A stretch of 58,355 nucleotides of DNA from Oscillospiraceae bacterium (lineage in GTDB: Bacteria; Bacillota; Clostridia; Oscillospirales; Ruminococcaceae), in NCBI GenBank assembly GCA_017468865.1, contig JAFUHM010000057.1, forward strand, positions 1-58,355. The letters run 5' to 3'. Position numbers and translations under genes: made by a program. The notes below the pieces were generated by a model. It saw only the letters and a list, made by a program, of their open reading frames with translations. It ran no database searches and was not told the DNA's origin. Each line of letters starts with the position of its first letter. The stretch's first letter is position 1. Positions 1-8,485 of the stretch are shown piece after piece.

Positions 1-134
1 CCGGCTAATAAGGCTTTATCCAAGCTTTGTGGTTGTTAGCATTCTACAATTTTTTTCATCTTTTTTTGTTTGTTGTGACCTTTTTCTAATTATCTGCCTA
101 CTTTTACTTGACACATACGTGCGGCAGGTACCTC

Positions 135-163
135 TTGATTTTTTCTTTGTTTTGTGCTATACT
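135..163 (+). promoter_or_regulatory. sigma-A type promoter for a possible small RNA
   Basis: The -35 TTGATT (135-140) and -10 TATACT (158-163) are separated by 17 bases. The expected start, about 7 bases downstream, falls at position 170, the first base of a long inverted repeat. No open reading frame follows before the T-rich end at 240. Confidence 0.5.
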
Positions 164-169
164 TTTCAT

Positions 170-240
170 AAAGTGATCGTTTCCTTTCTGTTAGGTATTG
201 TGTGGTAACTCTATTTTAACAGATTTCGATCACTTTTTCT
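170..240 (+). ncRNA. possible ~70-nt hairpin small RNA
   Basis: AAAGTGATCG (170-179) is perfectly complementary to CGATCACTTT (227-236). An inner TGTTA (189-193) and TAACA (217-221) can also pair. The 3' arm runs into TTTTTCT, as in an intrinsic terminator. A promoter ends 7 bases before the 5' arm, so a transcript would begin at the stem base and end at the T run. The family is not recognised. Alternatively this is only the terminator of a gene left of the window. Confidence 0.35.
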
Positions 241-311
241 ATTGTTTTTTGAGGTTTGGTCTCACATCTATTGTAACACTACAGCCGCAGCTGAAATTCG
301 GCAGTTACTAC

Positions 312-340
312 TTGACAAGATCGAATTAATATGCTATAAT
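312..340 (+). promoter_or_regulatory. alaS promoter
   Basis: TTGACA (312-317) and TATAAT (335-340) are spaced by 17 bases, giving a short leader of about 30 bases before the ATG at 376. The ribosome site AGGAG lies at 362-366. Confidence 0.8.
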
Positions 341-375
341 AAAGTGTTGTATTATATTTTTAGGAGTGCGATATT

Positions 376-3006
376 ATGAAATGGACAGGACTTAACGATC
401 TGCGTGAGATGTACCTCAGCTTCTTTGAGTCAAAGGATCATCTGAGAATGGCGAGCGCCAATCTCATACCGCAGGGCGATAACAGTCTTTTGCTGATAAA
501 CAGCGGCATGGCTCCGCTCAAGAAATTCTTCCTCGGGACACAGACTCCTCCCCGCAAGCGTGTCACCACTTGTCAGAAATGCATTCGCACACCCGATATC
601 GAGCGAGTGGGCAAGACCGCACGTCACGGCACCTATTTTGAGATGCTCGGCAACTTCTCCTTCGGCGACTATTTCAAGAGGGAAGCTATCCCATGGGCAT
701 GGGAGTTCCTTACAAAGGTGCTGGAGATACCCGAAGACAGGCTCTGGATCACCGTTTTTGAGAGCGATGATGAGGCTGAACAGATCTGGGCAGATGAGAT
801 CGGCGTTCCCCGTGACAGGATCATCAGGCTCGGCAAGGCGGACAATTTCTGGGAGCACGGATCGGGTCCCTGCGGTCCCTGCTCTGAGATACACTTTGAC
901 AGAGGCGATGCCTACGGCCCTCTCGAAAGCTTTGAACAGGCGAGCGAGAATGACCGCATAATCGAGATCTGGAACCTGGTGTTCTCTCAGTTTGACTCCG
1001 ACGGCAACGGCCACTATGAGGAGATGGCTTCAAAGAACATAGACACGGGCATGGGGCTTGAACGTCTGGCTGTGGCTATGCAGGGCGTTGACAACCTCTT
1101 TGAAGTGGATACCGTTCAGAACATAATGAAGCACATCAGCCGCATCGCAGGCGTTACCTACAAGGAAGACGAGAAGAAGGACGTTTCCCTGCGTGTCATC
1201 ACCGACCATATACGCTCCACCACGTTCATGGTAGGCGACGGCGTGACCTGCTCGAACACGGGCAGAGGATATGTGCTCCGCAGACTTCTCCGCCGTGCGG
1301 CAAGACACGGAAGGCTCTTGGGCATCAAGCGTCCCTTCCTCTTTGAAGTTGCCGATACCGTTATCGACGAGAACAAGACAGCTTATCCCGAGCTTGAGGA
1401 AAAGCGTGAATATATCAAGAAGGTCATCCGCACCGAGGAGGAGGCTTTCGCCAAGACCGTTGACGGCGGAATGGATATGCTTGAAAGGCTCCTTGCAGGC
1501 ATTCCCGCAGGAGGCACCCTTGACGGCGAAGATGTGTTCAAGCTCTCCGATACCTACGGCTTCCCCATCGACCTCACCCGTGAGATAGCCGAGGAGAGAG
1601 GCATTTCCATTGATGAGGAAGGCTTCAAGACGGCTCTTGCCGAGGCTCGCCGCCGCTCCCGTGAGGACAGGCTGGCAAAGGGCGGCTCATCCTGGGATGA
1701 GAGCGTGCTCTCCGCACTTAATACAGGCAAGACCGAGTTTACCGGCTATACAGAAACAGAGAGCAAGGCACAGGTCATCGCCATTTACCGTGAGGGACAG
1801 GAGACTGACAGCATAACCGAGGGCGATGAGGCTGTCATTATACTTGACAGGACTCCCTTCTATGCGGAGAGCGGCGGACAGGTAGGCGACACCGGCTTTA
1901 TCTCCATAGGTGAATCCTCCTTTGCTGTCACCGACACCCAGAAGAATGCCAACGGCGTATATATGCACTTCGGCACTGCTGCCGAGGGCGGCATCTCCAA
2001 GGGAGACGAAGTCCATGCAGCTGTGGATGCTGTGAGACGTGAGGCTATAAAGAAGAACCATACGTCCGTCCATCTGCTTCAGGCGGCGCTCCGCAAGGTG
2101 CTCGGCGATCATGTTCATCAGGCAGGTTCCTATGTGGACGATAAGAAGGGACGCTTCGACTTCTTCCACTTTGAGGCTGTAAAGCCCGAGGAACTGGCTG
2201 AGGTAGAGGCGATAGTCAACAAGAATATCCTTGACAACATTCCTGTCATCACCCGTGAAATGCCCATCGAAGAGGCTAAGAAGCTGGGCGCTATGGCTCT
2301 GTTCGGTGAAAAGTACGGCGATATCGTAAGAGTAGTTTCCGCAGGGGATGTGTCCGTTGAATTCTGCGGCGGTACTCACGCCGACAGCACCCTCCGCCTC
2401 GGTCTGTACAAGATCACATCCGAGAGTTCCGTTGCGGCAGGCATAAGAAGGATCGAGTCTATCACCTGCGGCGGCGTAATGGATCTGCTCAATCACTACG
2501 AAAAGCTCCTCAATGAGTCTGCTGCTGCCCTCAAGGCTTCCTCCGTCGAGGATGTGCCTTCAAGATGCGCTGCGAATGTACAGCAGATCAAGGAACTTAT
2601 GAAGGAAAAGTCCGATCTTGAGACGGAGCTTGCCTCCTCCAAGACAGGCGACATAATGAGCGGTGCGGTCACGGTGAACGGCATACGCATCGCAACTGTC
2701 GCACTCAAGGACGTACCCAAGGCGGCTCTTCGCACTATGGGCGATGACGCCAAGGACAAGTATCCCGATTCCGTGGTGCTCTTCACAGATGAGGACAACG
2801 GCTCCTGCGCACTCCTTGTGGTATGCGGCAAAGACGCTGTGGCAAAGGGCGCAGATGCAGGAAAGATCATCCGTGAGGTCGCTGCGGTTACAGGCGGCAA
2901 GGGCGGCGGACGTGCCGACAGCGCAATGGGCGGCGCAGGAAATGCCGCACCTGTCGATGACGCAGTAAAGGCATTTACAGACATCGCAGGGAAGATGATC
3001 GGCTGA
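376..3006 (+). CDS. alaS: alanine--tRNA ligase
   Basis: This 876-residue protein charges tRNA-Ala with alanine in the cytoplasm. Full family length is present. The N-terminal class II catalytic core occupies roughly residues 1-240, followed by the tRNA-recognition region. The editing domain has its zinc ligands visible as His562 and His566 (HTSVH) and Cys664 and His668 (CGGTH). The C-Ala region ends in a glycine-rich stretch (GGKGGGRADSAMGGAG). The ATG is preceded by AGGAG at a 9-base spacing and a consensus promoter. A two-component system begins 43 bases downstream with no clear terminator between, so some read-through is possible. No T-box control is seen. Confidence 0.98.
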   Translation: MKWTGLNDLREMYLSFFESKDHLRMASANLIPQGDNSLLLINSGMAPLKKFFLGTQTPPRKRVTTCQKCIRTPDIERVGKTARHGTYFEMLGNFSFGDYFKREAIPWAWEFLTKVLEIPEDRLWITVFESDDEAEQIWADEIGVPRDRIIRLGKADNFWEHGSGPCGPCSEIHFDRGDAYGPLESFEQASENDRIIEIWNLVFSQFDSDGNGHYEEMASKNIDTGMGLERLAVAMQGVDNLFEVDTVQNIMKHISRIAGVTYKEDEKKDVSLRVITDHIRSTTFMVGDGVTCSNTGRGYVLRRLLRRAARHGRLLGIKRPFLFEVADTVIDENKTAYPELEEKREYIKKVIRTEEEAFAKTVDGGMDMLERLLAGIPAGGTLDGEDVFKLSDTYGFPIDLTREIAEERGISIDEEGFKTALAEARRRSREDRLAKGGSSWDESVLSALNTGKTEFTGYTETESKAQVIAIYREGQETDSITEGDEAVIILDRTPFYAESGGQVGDTGFISIGESSFAVTDTQKNANGVYMHFGTAAEGGISKGDEVHAAVDAVRREAIKKNHTSVHLLQAALRKVLGDHVHQAGSYVDDKKGRFDFFHFEAVKPEELAEVEAIVNKNILDNIPVITREMPIEEAKKLGAMALFGEKYGDIVRVVSAGDVSVEFCGGTHADSTLRLGLYKITSESSVAAGIRRIESITCGGVMDLLNHYEKLLNESAAALKASSVEDVPSRCAANVQQIKELMKEKSDLETELASSKTGDIMSGAVTVNGIRIATVALKDVPKAALRTMGDDAKDKYPDSVVLFTDEDNGSCALLVVCGKDAVAKGADAGKIIREVAAVTGGKGGGRADSAMGGAGNAAPVDDAVKAFTDIAGKMIG

Positions 3007-3049
3007 GGACAGGACATTTCCTGCCCATATCAGGAGGAGCGTGACAAGT

Positions 3050-3727
3050 ATGCGCATCATGATATGTGAAGACGAAAAGCATCTTGCCGATGCACTCGTG
3101 CAGCTCTTTGCACGGGAGCGCATCACAGCCGATGTGTTTTATAACGGGAACGATGGGCTTGACAATGCCATGTCCGACATATATGACGTGGTGGTGCTCG
3201 ACATAATGCTTCCCGGCATTGACGGCATCTCAATCCTGAACAGTATGCGGCGGGAGGGAGTGACCACACCTGTCCTTCTTCTCACCGCCCGTGATGCCCT
3301 GTCCGATAAGGTCAGGGGACTTGACAGCGGTGCTGATGACTACCTGACAAAGCCCTTTCAGACGGATGAACTGCTGGCGAGGGTCAGGGCGCTCTCCCGA
3401 CGCTCCTCATCGTCCCTCATACCGTCGGATGAGCTTTCCTGCGGCGATATCGTACTTGATACCGCATCCTATGAACTCAGGTGCGGTGCCAATTCCATCA
3501 AGCTCGGCCGCAAGGAATATGATGTGATGGATCTGCTCATGCGAAACTGCGGTGCGGCAGTCTCGAAGGACATGATGATAACACGCATATGGGGCTATGA
3601 CAGCGAGGCAGAGGACAATAACGTGGAAGTTTACGTTTCCTTCCTGCGCAAGAAGCTGGCTTTTCTGGGGTCGGGTGTAAGTATCCGCACATTACGAGGT
3701 ATCGGCTATACGATAGACAAGACATGA
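3050..3727 (+). CDS. OmpR/PhoB-family response regulator
   Basis: This DNA-binding response regulator is the output half of a two-component system. The N-terminal receiver domain (about residues 1-115) has acidic residues near the start (CEDE), the phospho-acceptor Asp51 in VVVLDIMLPG, and the conserved Lys in LTKPF. A C-terminal winged-helix domain (about 128-225) ends in RTLRGIGYTID, typical of the OmpR class. The ATG at 3050 is preferred over a GTG at 3041, because AGGAGG (3032-3037) is too close to the GTG. Its stop overlaps the kinase start (ATGA), so the two are translationally coupled. The signal and targets are unknown. Confidence 0.93.
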   Translation: MRIMICEDEKHLADALVQLFARERITADVFYNGNDGLDNAMSDIYDVVVLDIMLPGIDGISILNSMRREGVTTPVLLLTARDALSDKVRGLDSGADDYLTKPFQTDELLARVRALSRRSSSSLIPSDELSCGDIVLDTASYELRCGANSIKLGRKEYDVMDLLMRNCGAAVSKDMMITRIWGYDSEAEDNNVEVYVSFLRKKLAFLGSGVSIRTLRGIGYTIDKT

Positions 3728-5127
3728 TAAAACGGCTCAAAAAGCGGTTCACCGCAGTTCTTTCGGGTTCCCTTTCGATCATAATGCTCATAATATGTGC
3801 GGTCATCTATGTGTCGATGTACCGTGCGCAGCGTGACACGATGGATATGACCGTGGATCATGCCATGAATTCGCCCTTTGAAATGCGGAACGAGGCGAAT
3901 GAGGGCACGGCGGAGCCTGCCGTGACTGACTCTGCATCAGACACCGATGAACAACATGAGCCGCCCTCCATGAAGCCGTCACAGCGGCACGAGGGCGAGG
4001 ACTTCAGCAGATCGGTTCGGGGAGACAGGGCGGGATACATTCCCTTTGACCGCTCAAACCGCATAAGTACGGGCTGGGTCAAGATCCGCCTTGACAAGGA
4101 CGGCAATGTTAAAAGTGTCTACCTTTCACAAAGAAACAGTGATACGGAGGACTTCCCGTCAGATCTTGCCGAAGATGCTGCCCGGTACATCCTCTCATCG
4201 GGGAAGACGGACGGGAATATCATCGTAGGCGATGTGCATTACCACTATTCATACAGCGGTGAGCGCCGTGCGATAGTGCTTATCGACAGGCAGGACATGA
4301 TACATACGCTGAGAAGGCTCCTGATCGTGCTTGCATCCATATATATATGTGCGGTAGGACTGTTCATATTCATATCCATGATGCTTGCAAGGTGGGTGGC
4401 AAGGCCTATCGAGGATGCGTGGAACCGTCAGACGGAATTTTTCTCGAATGCTTCGCATGAACTGAAAACACCCCTTGCTGTCATCACGGCAAACCTTGAC
4501 GCTGCCGTATCACAGCCCGAAAAGACGGTAAGGGAACAGACAAGATGGTTCGACATCATCCGTGATGAGGCTGCGAAAATGTCGGGGCTTATCAGCGAGA
4601 TGCTGTATCTTTCCCGTGAGGAATACAAGACCGAAACGGTCATGACTGAATTTGACCTGTCCTATGAGTCGGAGAAAGCCTGCCTTGCTGCGGAGGCTCT
4701 GTGCTTTGAAAACGGTAAGGAGCTTGTGACCGATATTTATTCGGGGATATGGGTCAGGGGCGAAAAGGAAAGTCTTGACCGTGTGGTGCATATCCTTATA
4801 GACAACGCAGTCAGACATTCTCCCGCAGGCTCGGAGATAAAGGTGGCATTGTCGGGCGGGAAAAAGTGCTGCTTCTCGGTAGAGAACGAGGGCGTCATAG
4901 AAGCGGATGACCTTGACAGGATATTTGACAGGTATTACAGGACCGACAGATCTCGCAGCAGGGATACGGGCGGATTTGGTCTGGGACTTGCCATAGCCAA
5001 AGCTGTCGCCGTAAAGCACGGCGGAGACATATCCGCATCATCAGGCGGCGGCAGGACAGTGTTTACCGTGCATCTGCCTACGGTGAAACACGATACAAAG
5101 AACAAGATCGGCACCGATCGGACATGA
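3724..5127 (+). CDS. membrane sensor histidine kinase
   Basis: The 467-residue partner kinase of the preceding regulator. A first membrane segment lies at about residues 12-35, followed by an extracytoplasmic region of about 155 residues that is acidic and low in complexity early on (EANEGTAEPAVTDSASDTDE), then a second membrane segment at about 192-218. The DHp domain has the phospho-acceptor His245 in SHELKTPL. The ATP-binding domain shows an N box (DNAVRHSP) and a G box (GFGLGLAIAKA). Almost no HAMP linker separates the second membrane segment from the H box. The ligand is unknown. It ends 25 bases before a small membrane protein gene. Confidence 0.93.
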   Translation: MIKRLKKRFTAVLSGSLSIIMLIICAVIYVSMYRAQRDTMDMTVDHAMNSPFEMRNEANEGTAEPAVTDSASDTDEQHEPPSMKPSQRHEGEDFSRSVRGDRAGYIPFDRSNRISTGWVKIRLDKDGNVKSVYLSQRNSDTEDFPSDLAEDAARYILSSGKTDGNIIVGDVHYHYSYSGERRAIVLIDRQDMIHTLRRLLIVLASIYICAVGLFIFISMMLARWVARPIEDAWNRQTEFFSNASHELKTPLAVITANLDAAVSQPEKTVREQTRWFDIIRDEAAKMSGLISEMLYLSREEYKTETVMTEFDLSYESEKACLAAEALCFENGKELVTDIYSGIWVRGEKESLDRVVHILIDNAVRHSPAGSEIKVALSGGKKCCFSVENEGVIEADDLDRIFDRYYRTDRSRSRDTGGFGLGLAIAKAVAVKHGGDISASSGGGRTVFTVHLPTVKHDTKNKIGTDRT

Positions 5128-5152
5128 TCGGACACATCGGAAAGGATACGAT

Positions 5153-5665
5153 ATGAGTAACGACTTTTACGCAGAATACCTTGTCGAGAAAAGGTCAGAC
5201 GGCAAGGATACAGCAAAGAGAATACTTCTGCTTGTGGGTATGACGCTGCTCTGCGCACTTATCTTCCTGTTCACCGGGCCTATGGGACTGCTGCTGTCAG
5301 CACTGGTGGTCTACGGCGGATATTACCTGTTTACGGGTACGAGCACCGAGTATGAGTATATCATCACGAACGGATCGCTTGACATAGATAAGATCAGCGG
5401 AAGGCGCTCACGCAAGAGACTCATATCTACGGAAATATCATCCTTCACAGCCTTCGGAAAGCTCTCCGAGGCACCTGCCGCTCCGAACGGCGTGACCACC
5501 GTGATGGCATCGGACAATACGGGCGGCGAGGACTACTATGCCGATCTGAAGCATAAGACCGCAGGTGCAGTCCGTTTGATCTTCTCTCCGAATGAAAAGA
5601 TCATAGAGGGTGTGGAGATGTTTCTCCCGAGACAGCTCCTCCTTGAAAGACGCCGCAAAAAATGA
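5153..5665 (+). CDS. small membrane protein, DUF6106-like
   Basis: A 170-residue protein of unknown function. Two closely spaced hydrophobic segments (about residues 22-42 and 45-62) are followed by a cytoplasmic domain of about 105 residues beginning TSTEYEYIITNGSLDIDKI, which resembles a PH-like or bPH fold. I associate this architecture with the DUF6106 family of clostridia, from memory only. The start has AAAGGA 8 bases upstream. It follows the histidine kinase by 25 bases and is probably co-transcribed. Confidence 0.75.
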   Translation: MSNDFYAEYLVEKRSDGKDTAKRILLLVGMTLLCALIFLFTGPMGLLLSALVVYGGYYLFTGTSTEYEYIITNGSLDIDKISGRRSRKRLISTEISSFTAFGKLSEAPAAPNGVTTVMASDNTGGEDYYADLKHKTAGAVRLIFSPNEKIIEGVEMFLPRQLLLERRRKK

Positions 5666-5692
5666 AATAAATTTAATTAAAAAATTCATTTT
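5659..5692 (+). terminator. weak AT-rich inverted repeat, possible terminator
   Basis: AAAATGAA (5659-5666) and TTCATTTT (5685-5692) can pair at the end of the preceding gene. The stem is AT-only apart from one GC pair, so termination strength is doubtful. Confidence 0.3.
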
Positions 5693-5697
5693 AACTC

Positions 5698-5726
5698 TTG
5701 ACAAAGTCGGATATACATAGTATAAT
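5698..5726 (+). promoter_or_regulatory. ddh promoter
   Basis: TTGACA (5698-5703) and TATAAT (5721-5726) have a 17-base spacer. The predicted start lies at the foot of a strong hairpin at 5732-5753. Confidence 0.8.
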
Positions 5727-5731
5727 AATAA

Positions 5732-5810
5732 GCGGGACTTAGATTAGTCCCGCAGTTCTGTATATACACAATTTAATAAATGCAGGAAAATTTCTTTTCC
5801 CTTGCACAGG
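5732..5810 (+). promoter_or_regulatory. structured ddh leader (two hairpins)
   Basis: The first hairpin pairs GCGGGACT (5732-5739) with AGTCCCGC (5746-5753), right at the predicted transcript 5' end. A second, near 5782-5810, pairs GGAAAA with TTTTCC with flanking TGCA and TGCA ends, just before the ribosome site AGGAGG. No known riboswitch is recognised. The first could be a 5'-stabilising hairpin and the second could mask translation initiation. Confidence 0.35.
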
Positions 5811-5817
5811 AGGACTT

Positions 5818-6789
5818 ATGATAAGACTTGGCATTTTAGGCTACGGCAACCTTGGCCGCGGCGTGGAGAAGGCAGTCGCTGCCGCAGACGACATCACCCT
5901 TGCCGCAGTTTTCACACGCAGAGATCCGAAGTCATTAAAGATCGCATCGGATGCGCCCGTTTACAGTGCAGGCGAAATGGCTGCGCATAAAGATGATATC
6001 GACGTGCTCATCCTCTGCGGAGGCTCCGCAAACGATCTTCCCGAGCAGACCCCCGATGCAGTCAAGCTGTTCAACGTGGTAGACAGCTTTGACACCCATG
6101 CACGCATCCCCGAGCATTTCGCAAATGTTGACAGGAACGCAAAGGAGAGCGGCAAGGTCGGCATTATCTCCATCGGATGGGATCCCGGTCTGTTCTCCCT
6201 TATGAGACTTCTGTTCAACGCAGTCCTTCCCGACGGAAAGGATTACACCTTCTGGGGCAAGGGCGTATCCCAGGGACATTCCGATGCTGCCCGCCGTGTA
6301 GAGGGCGTTGCTGATGCACGTCAGTACACCGTACCTGTTGCAGCCGCAGTCGAAAGGGTGAGAAAAGGTGAAGACCCCGAGCTCACCACCCGTGAAAAGC
6401 ACACCCGTGAATGCTACGTTGTTGCCAAGGAGGGCGCTGACAAGGACAAGATCGCTGAGACTATCAAGAATATGCCCAACTATTATGCTGAGTACGACAC
6501 CACTGTTAACTTCATCACGGAAGAAGAGATGAAGAGGGATCATTCCGCACTTCCTCACGGCGGCTGTGTTATCCGCAGCGGACGTACAGGGGACAATCAT
6601 CACACCATGGAATTCTCGCTGAAGCTGGACTCCAATCCCGAATTCACTTCATCTGTGCTTCTCTGCTATGCAAGGGCAGCATACCGCCTCAACTGTGAGG
6701 GCGCAAGCGGAGCGAAGACGATCTTTGACATACCTCCCGCTTACCTTATAAACATGAGCGGTGAAGAGATCCGTGCGCATCTGCTCTAA
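5818..6789 (+). CDS. ddh: meso-diaminopimelate dehydrogenase
   Basis: A 323-residue NADPH-dependent enzyme that makes meso-2,6-diaminopimelate from tetrahydrodipicolinate and ammonia in one step, supplying lysine and peptidoglycan precursors. The N-terminal Rossmann motif is LGYGNLGRGVE, followed by the family's FTRRDP and LCGGSANDLPEQTP stretches. The middle contains FWGKGVSQGHSDAARR and the C-terminal region GGCVIRSGRTGDNHHTMEFSLKL. Length matches the family (about 320-330). The ATG follows AGGAGG. It stands alone with its own promoter, structured leader and a strong terminator. Confidence 0.95.
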   Translation: MIRLGILGYGNLGRGVEKAVAAADDITLAAVFTRRDPKSLKIASDAPVYSAGEMAAHKDDIDVLILCGGSANDLPEQTPDAVKLFNVVDSFDTHARIPEHFANVDRNAKESGKVGIISIGWDPGLFSLMRLLFNAVLPDGKDYTFWGKGVSQGHSDAARRVEGVADARQYTVPVAAAVERVRKGEDPELTTREKHTRECYVVAKEGADKDKIAETIKNMPNYYAEYDTTVNFITEEEMKRDHSALPHGGCVIRSGRTGDNHHTMEFSLKLDSNPEFTSSVLLCYARAAYRLNCEGASGAKTIFDIPPAYLINMSGEEIRAHLL

Positions 6790-6797
6790 TGAATGAT

Positions 6798-6832
6798 AAT
6801 ACAGCCTCGGATCATCTGAGGCTGTATTTTTA
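6798..6832. terminator. bidirectional terminator between ddh and GNAT gene
   Basis: AATACAGCCTC (6798-6808) pairs with GAGGCTGTATT (6818-6828), followed by a T run on the plus strand and an A run upstream that serves the minus strand. It separates convergent genes. Confidence 0.85.
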
Positions 6833-7375
6833 TCCCTGAATGAAAGAGTCATTGGTGATGAGGTAACAGTTGATCTCCACGGTATCACCCTTGAGGGGAC
6901 GATGATGCTCTTCTTTGCCCTGAAAGATCCCGCCGCATTTCTGTATGACTCTGTTGGAGCCGGCGTTGTTTATCATGGCATCTATCCTTACCTTTTGATA
7001 TCCTCTGTCAAGAAGGTAACGCACCACGCATCTGCAAGCCTCTGTCATGTAGCCTTTGTTCCAGTGCCTGCTCGAAAGATTGTAGCCTATGACGGGTGTC
7101 CCTTCGGGTCCGTCTATGTATCCGACCACATCTATACCGCCGATGAGTTCGCCTGTTTCCTTCAGCTCTATCGCAAAGTTGAGCCTTTCGGGCTTTTTGT
7201 ATTCGGATACCCATTTTTCAAGCAGCTGTCGGGTGGTTTCCACACTGTCATGGGTACACCATGTAAGGAATTTTGTGACTTCCGGGTCTGATGCCCAGCC
7301 GTCAAACATAGCCTGTGCATCGGATACTCTGAAAGGTCTGAGCTTCAGCCTCCGTGTACCCAGTGTGACAAGCAT
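6830..7375 (-). CDS. GNAT-family N-acetyltransferase (RimJ/RimL-like)
   Basis: A 181-residue acetyltransferase of the RimJ/RimL class (Acetyltransf_3). The N-terminus LGTRRLKLRPFRVSDAQAMF is typical, followed by IGGIDVVGY and the acetyl-CoA region YNLSSRHWNKGYMTEA, with NAGSNRVIQKCGG near the end. The substrate cannot be read from sequence; these proteins acetylate protein N-termini, amino acids or drugs. It is the last gene of a minus-strand run, starting 9 bases after the RpiR regulator, and ends in a shared terminator. Confidence 0.9.
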   Translation of the reverse strand: MLVTLGTRRLKLRPFRVSDAQAMFDGWASDPEVTKFLTWCTHDSVETTRQLLEKWVSEYKKPERLNFAIELKETGELIGGIDVVGYIDGPEGTPVIGYNLSSRHWNKGYMTEACRCVVRYLLDRGYQKVRIDAMINNAGSNRVIQKCGGIFQGKEEHHRPLKGDTVEINCYLITNDSFIQG

Positions 7376-7384
7376 ATCTGCCTC

Positions 7385-8269
7385 CTACATATAGTCCTGA
7401 TCATCGGATTTTTCAAATACTTCATATGTATCCCAGATCTTCTCCAGGTGCTCCAGATTCTTGGCGACGTACTGCTGCTTCTTCATGCCGACTGCGCTGA
7501 TGAGGGCGTTTATCAGGCTCATGGGGGCTACGATGGAGTCTGCAAAGGATGCCATGTCGCTGTGTGCCAGCAGAAGATGATCCGCATACGGCGCAAGGGG
7601 AGAGGATTTGCTGTCGGTGATGGCGATGACCTTCGCACCGTTCTCGTGTGCATAGCGGAATGCCTTGACAGTCTGCTTTGAATAGCGGGGGAATGATACA
7701 CCGATCATGATATCCCCTTCGCCGATATTCAGTATCTGTTCAAACATTTCCGAGGTGCTTGTGGTGTGAATGATCTTGCAGTTGTCGATCATGATATTGA
7801 AATAGAAGACTATGAACCTGGCAAGCACTGCCGCCGATCTTGCCCCTATCACATATATGCTCTTTGCCTGTGACAGCTCATCCACCGTGCGCTCAAATTC
7901 ATCACGGTCGATCTCTTCAAGTGTCTTGCGTATCTGTTCTATGTCGAAGTTGAGCACCCGTGAGACTACATCTTCACCCGAAAGGTGATCGTTCATCACG
8001 TCCATTCGCTGTACGGCGGTGAGACGGTTGCTTGTGGATTCCTTCAGAGCTCGCTGCATCTCAGGATAGCCGTTGAATCCCAGCTCCGTTGCAAAGCGCA
8101 CCACCGTGGATTCACTCACTCCCACCGTATTCCCCAGCTTAGCGGCCGTCATAAAGGCAGCTTTGTCATAGTGATATGTGATGTATTCAGCGATCTTCTT
8201 CTGTCCCTTTGACATGGAACCTTTCTTTGTGTCAAGGATCATAAACAGATTTTGTGTTTGTTCGTTCAT
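7385..8269 (-). CDS. MurR/RpiR-family transcriptional regulator
   Basis: A 294-residue sugar-phosphate-responsive regulator. The N-terminal helix-turn-helix domain (about residues 1-80) contains VGVSESTVVRFATELGFNGY, a family hallmark. The C-terminal SIS domain (about 115-260) has IYVIGARSAAVLARF and GVSFPRYSKQTV for binding a sugar phosphate. The ligand is unknown. No sugar-utilisation gene lies beside it; it sits at the end of the uppP-ftsK operon, 12 bases after DUF3006. Confidence 0.92.
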   Translation of the reverse strand: MNEQTQNLFMILDTKKGSMSKGQKKIAEYITYHYDKAAFMTAAKLGNTVGVSESTVVRFATELGFNGYPEMQRALKESTSNRLTAVQRMDVMNDHLSGEDVVSRVLNFDIEQIRKTLEEIDRDEFERTVDELSQAKSIYVIGARSAAVLARFIVFYFNIMIDNCKIIHTTSTSEMFEQILNIGEGDIMIGVSFPRYSKQTVKAFRYAHENGAKVIAITDSKSSPLAPYADHLLLAHSDMASFADSIVAPMSLINALISAVGMKKQQYVAKNLEHLEKIWDTYEVFEKSDDQDYM

Positions 8270-8281
8270 TTTAACACCCGG

Positions 8282-8485
8282 TCATCGGTCAAATAATTGA
8301 CGTTTTTTTGTTGCGAGCCGTTCCCTGCGCTCGGCTGTCGCTTTGCTGTCTTTGACGAAAATGTCCTTATCCCGTACAAGGACATCACCTGTATCGGCGA
8401 ATACCTTTTCTTTCGGGACGGTGATGAACTCACCGTCTATGGACAGGATTGCGGATATGCCGTCGCTTCGCTCATATATTATCAT
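8282..8485 (-). CDS. DUF3006 domain protein
   Basis: A 67-residue protein of the DUF3006 type: a small beta-rich domain beginning IYERSDGISAILSIDGEFI, then a basic tail rich in Arg and Lys (TAERRERLATKKRQLF). Function is unknown. DUF3006 genes often lie immediately next to ComEC-like metallo-beta-lactamase genes, and here it overlaps the end of one by four bases (ATGA), which supports coupled synthesis. Confidence 0.85.
   Translation of the reverse strand: MIIYERSDGISAILSIDGEFITVPKEKVFADTGDVLVRDKDIFVKDSKATAERRERLATKKRQLFDR

Larger units (their letters stand above)
1..375. other. 5' intergenic region upstream of alaS
   Basis: No coding region is visible. The first 130 bases are T-rich and nothing specific stands out. 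From 135 to 240 there is a promoter followed directly by a self-complementary stretch (listed separately as a possible small RNA). From 312 the alaS promoter begins. No T-box leader is visible before alaS: there is no TGGNACCGCG-type element and no specifier stem that I can recognise. Confidence 0.6.

Noticed and set aside
241..375. T-box riboswitch before alaS
   Set aside because: The leader is only about 30 bases long after the promoter, and no T-box sequence or antiterminator is visible.
430..1014. Minus-strand open frame inside alaS
   Set aside because: Shadow of alaS; no start signals and no domain.
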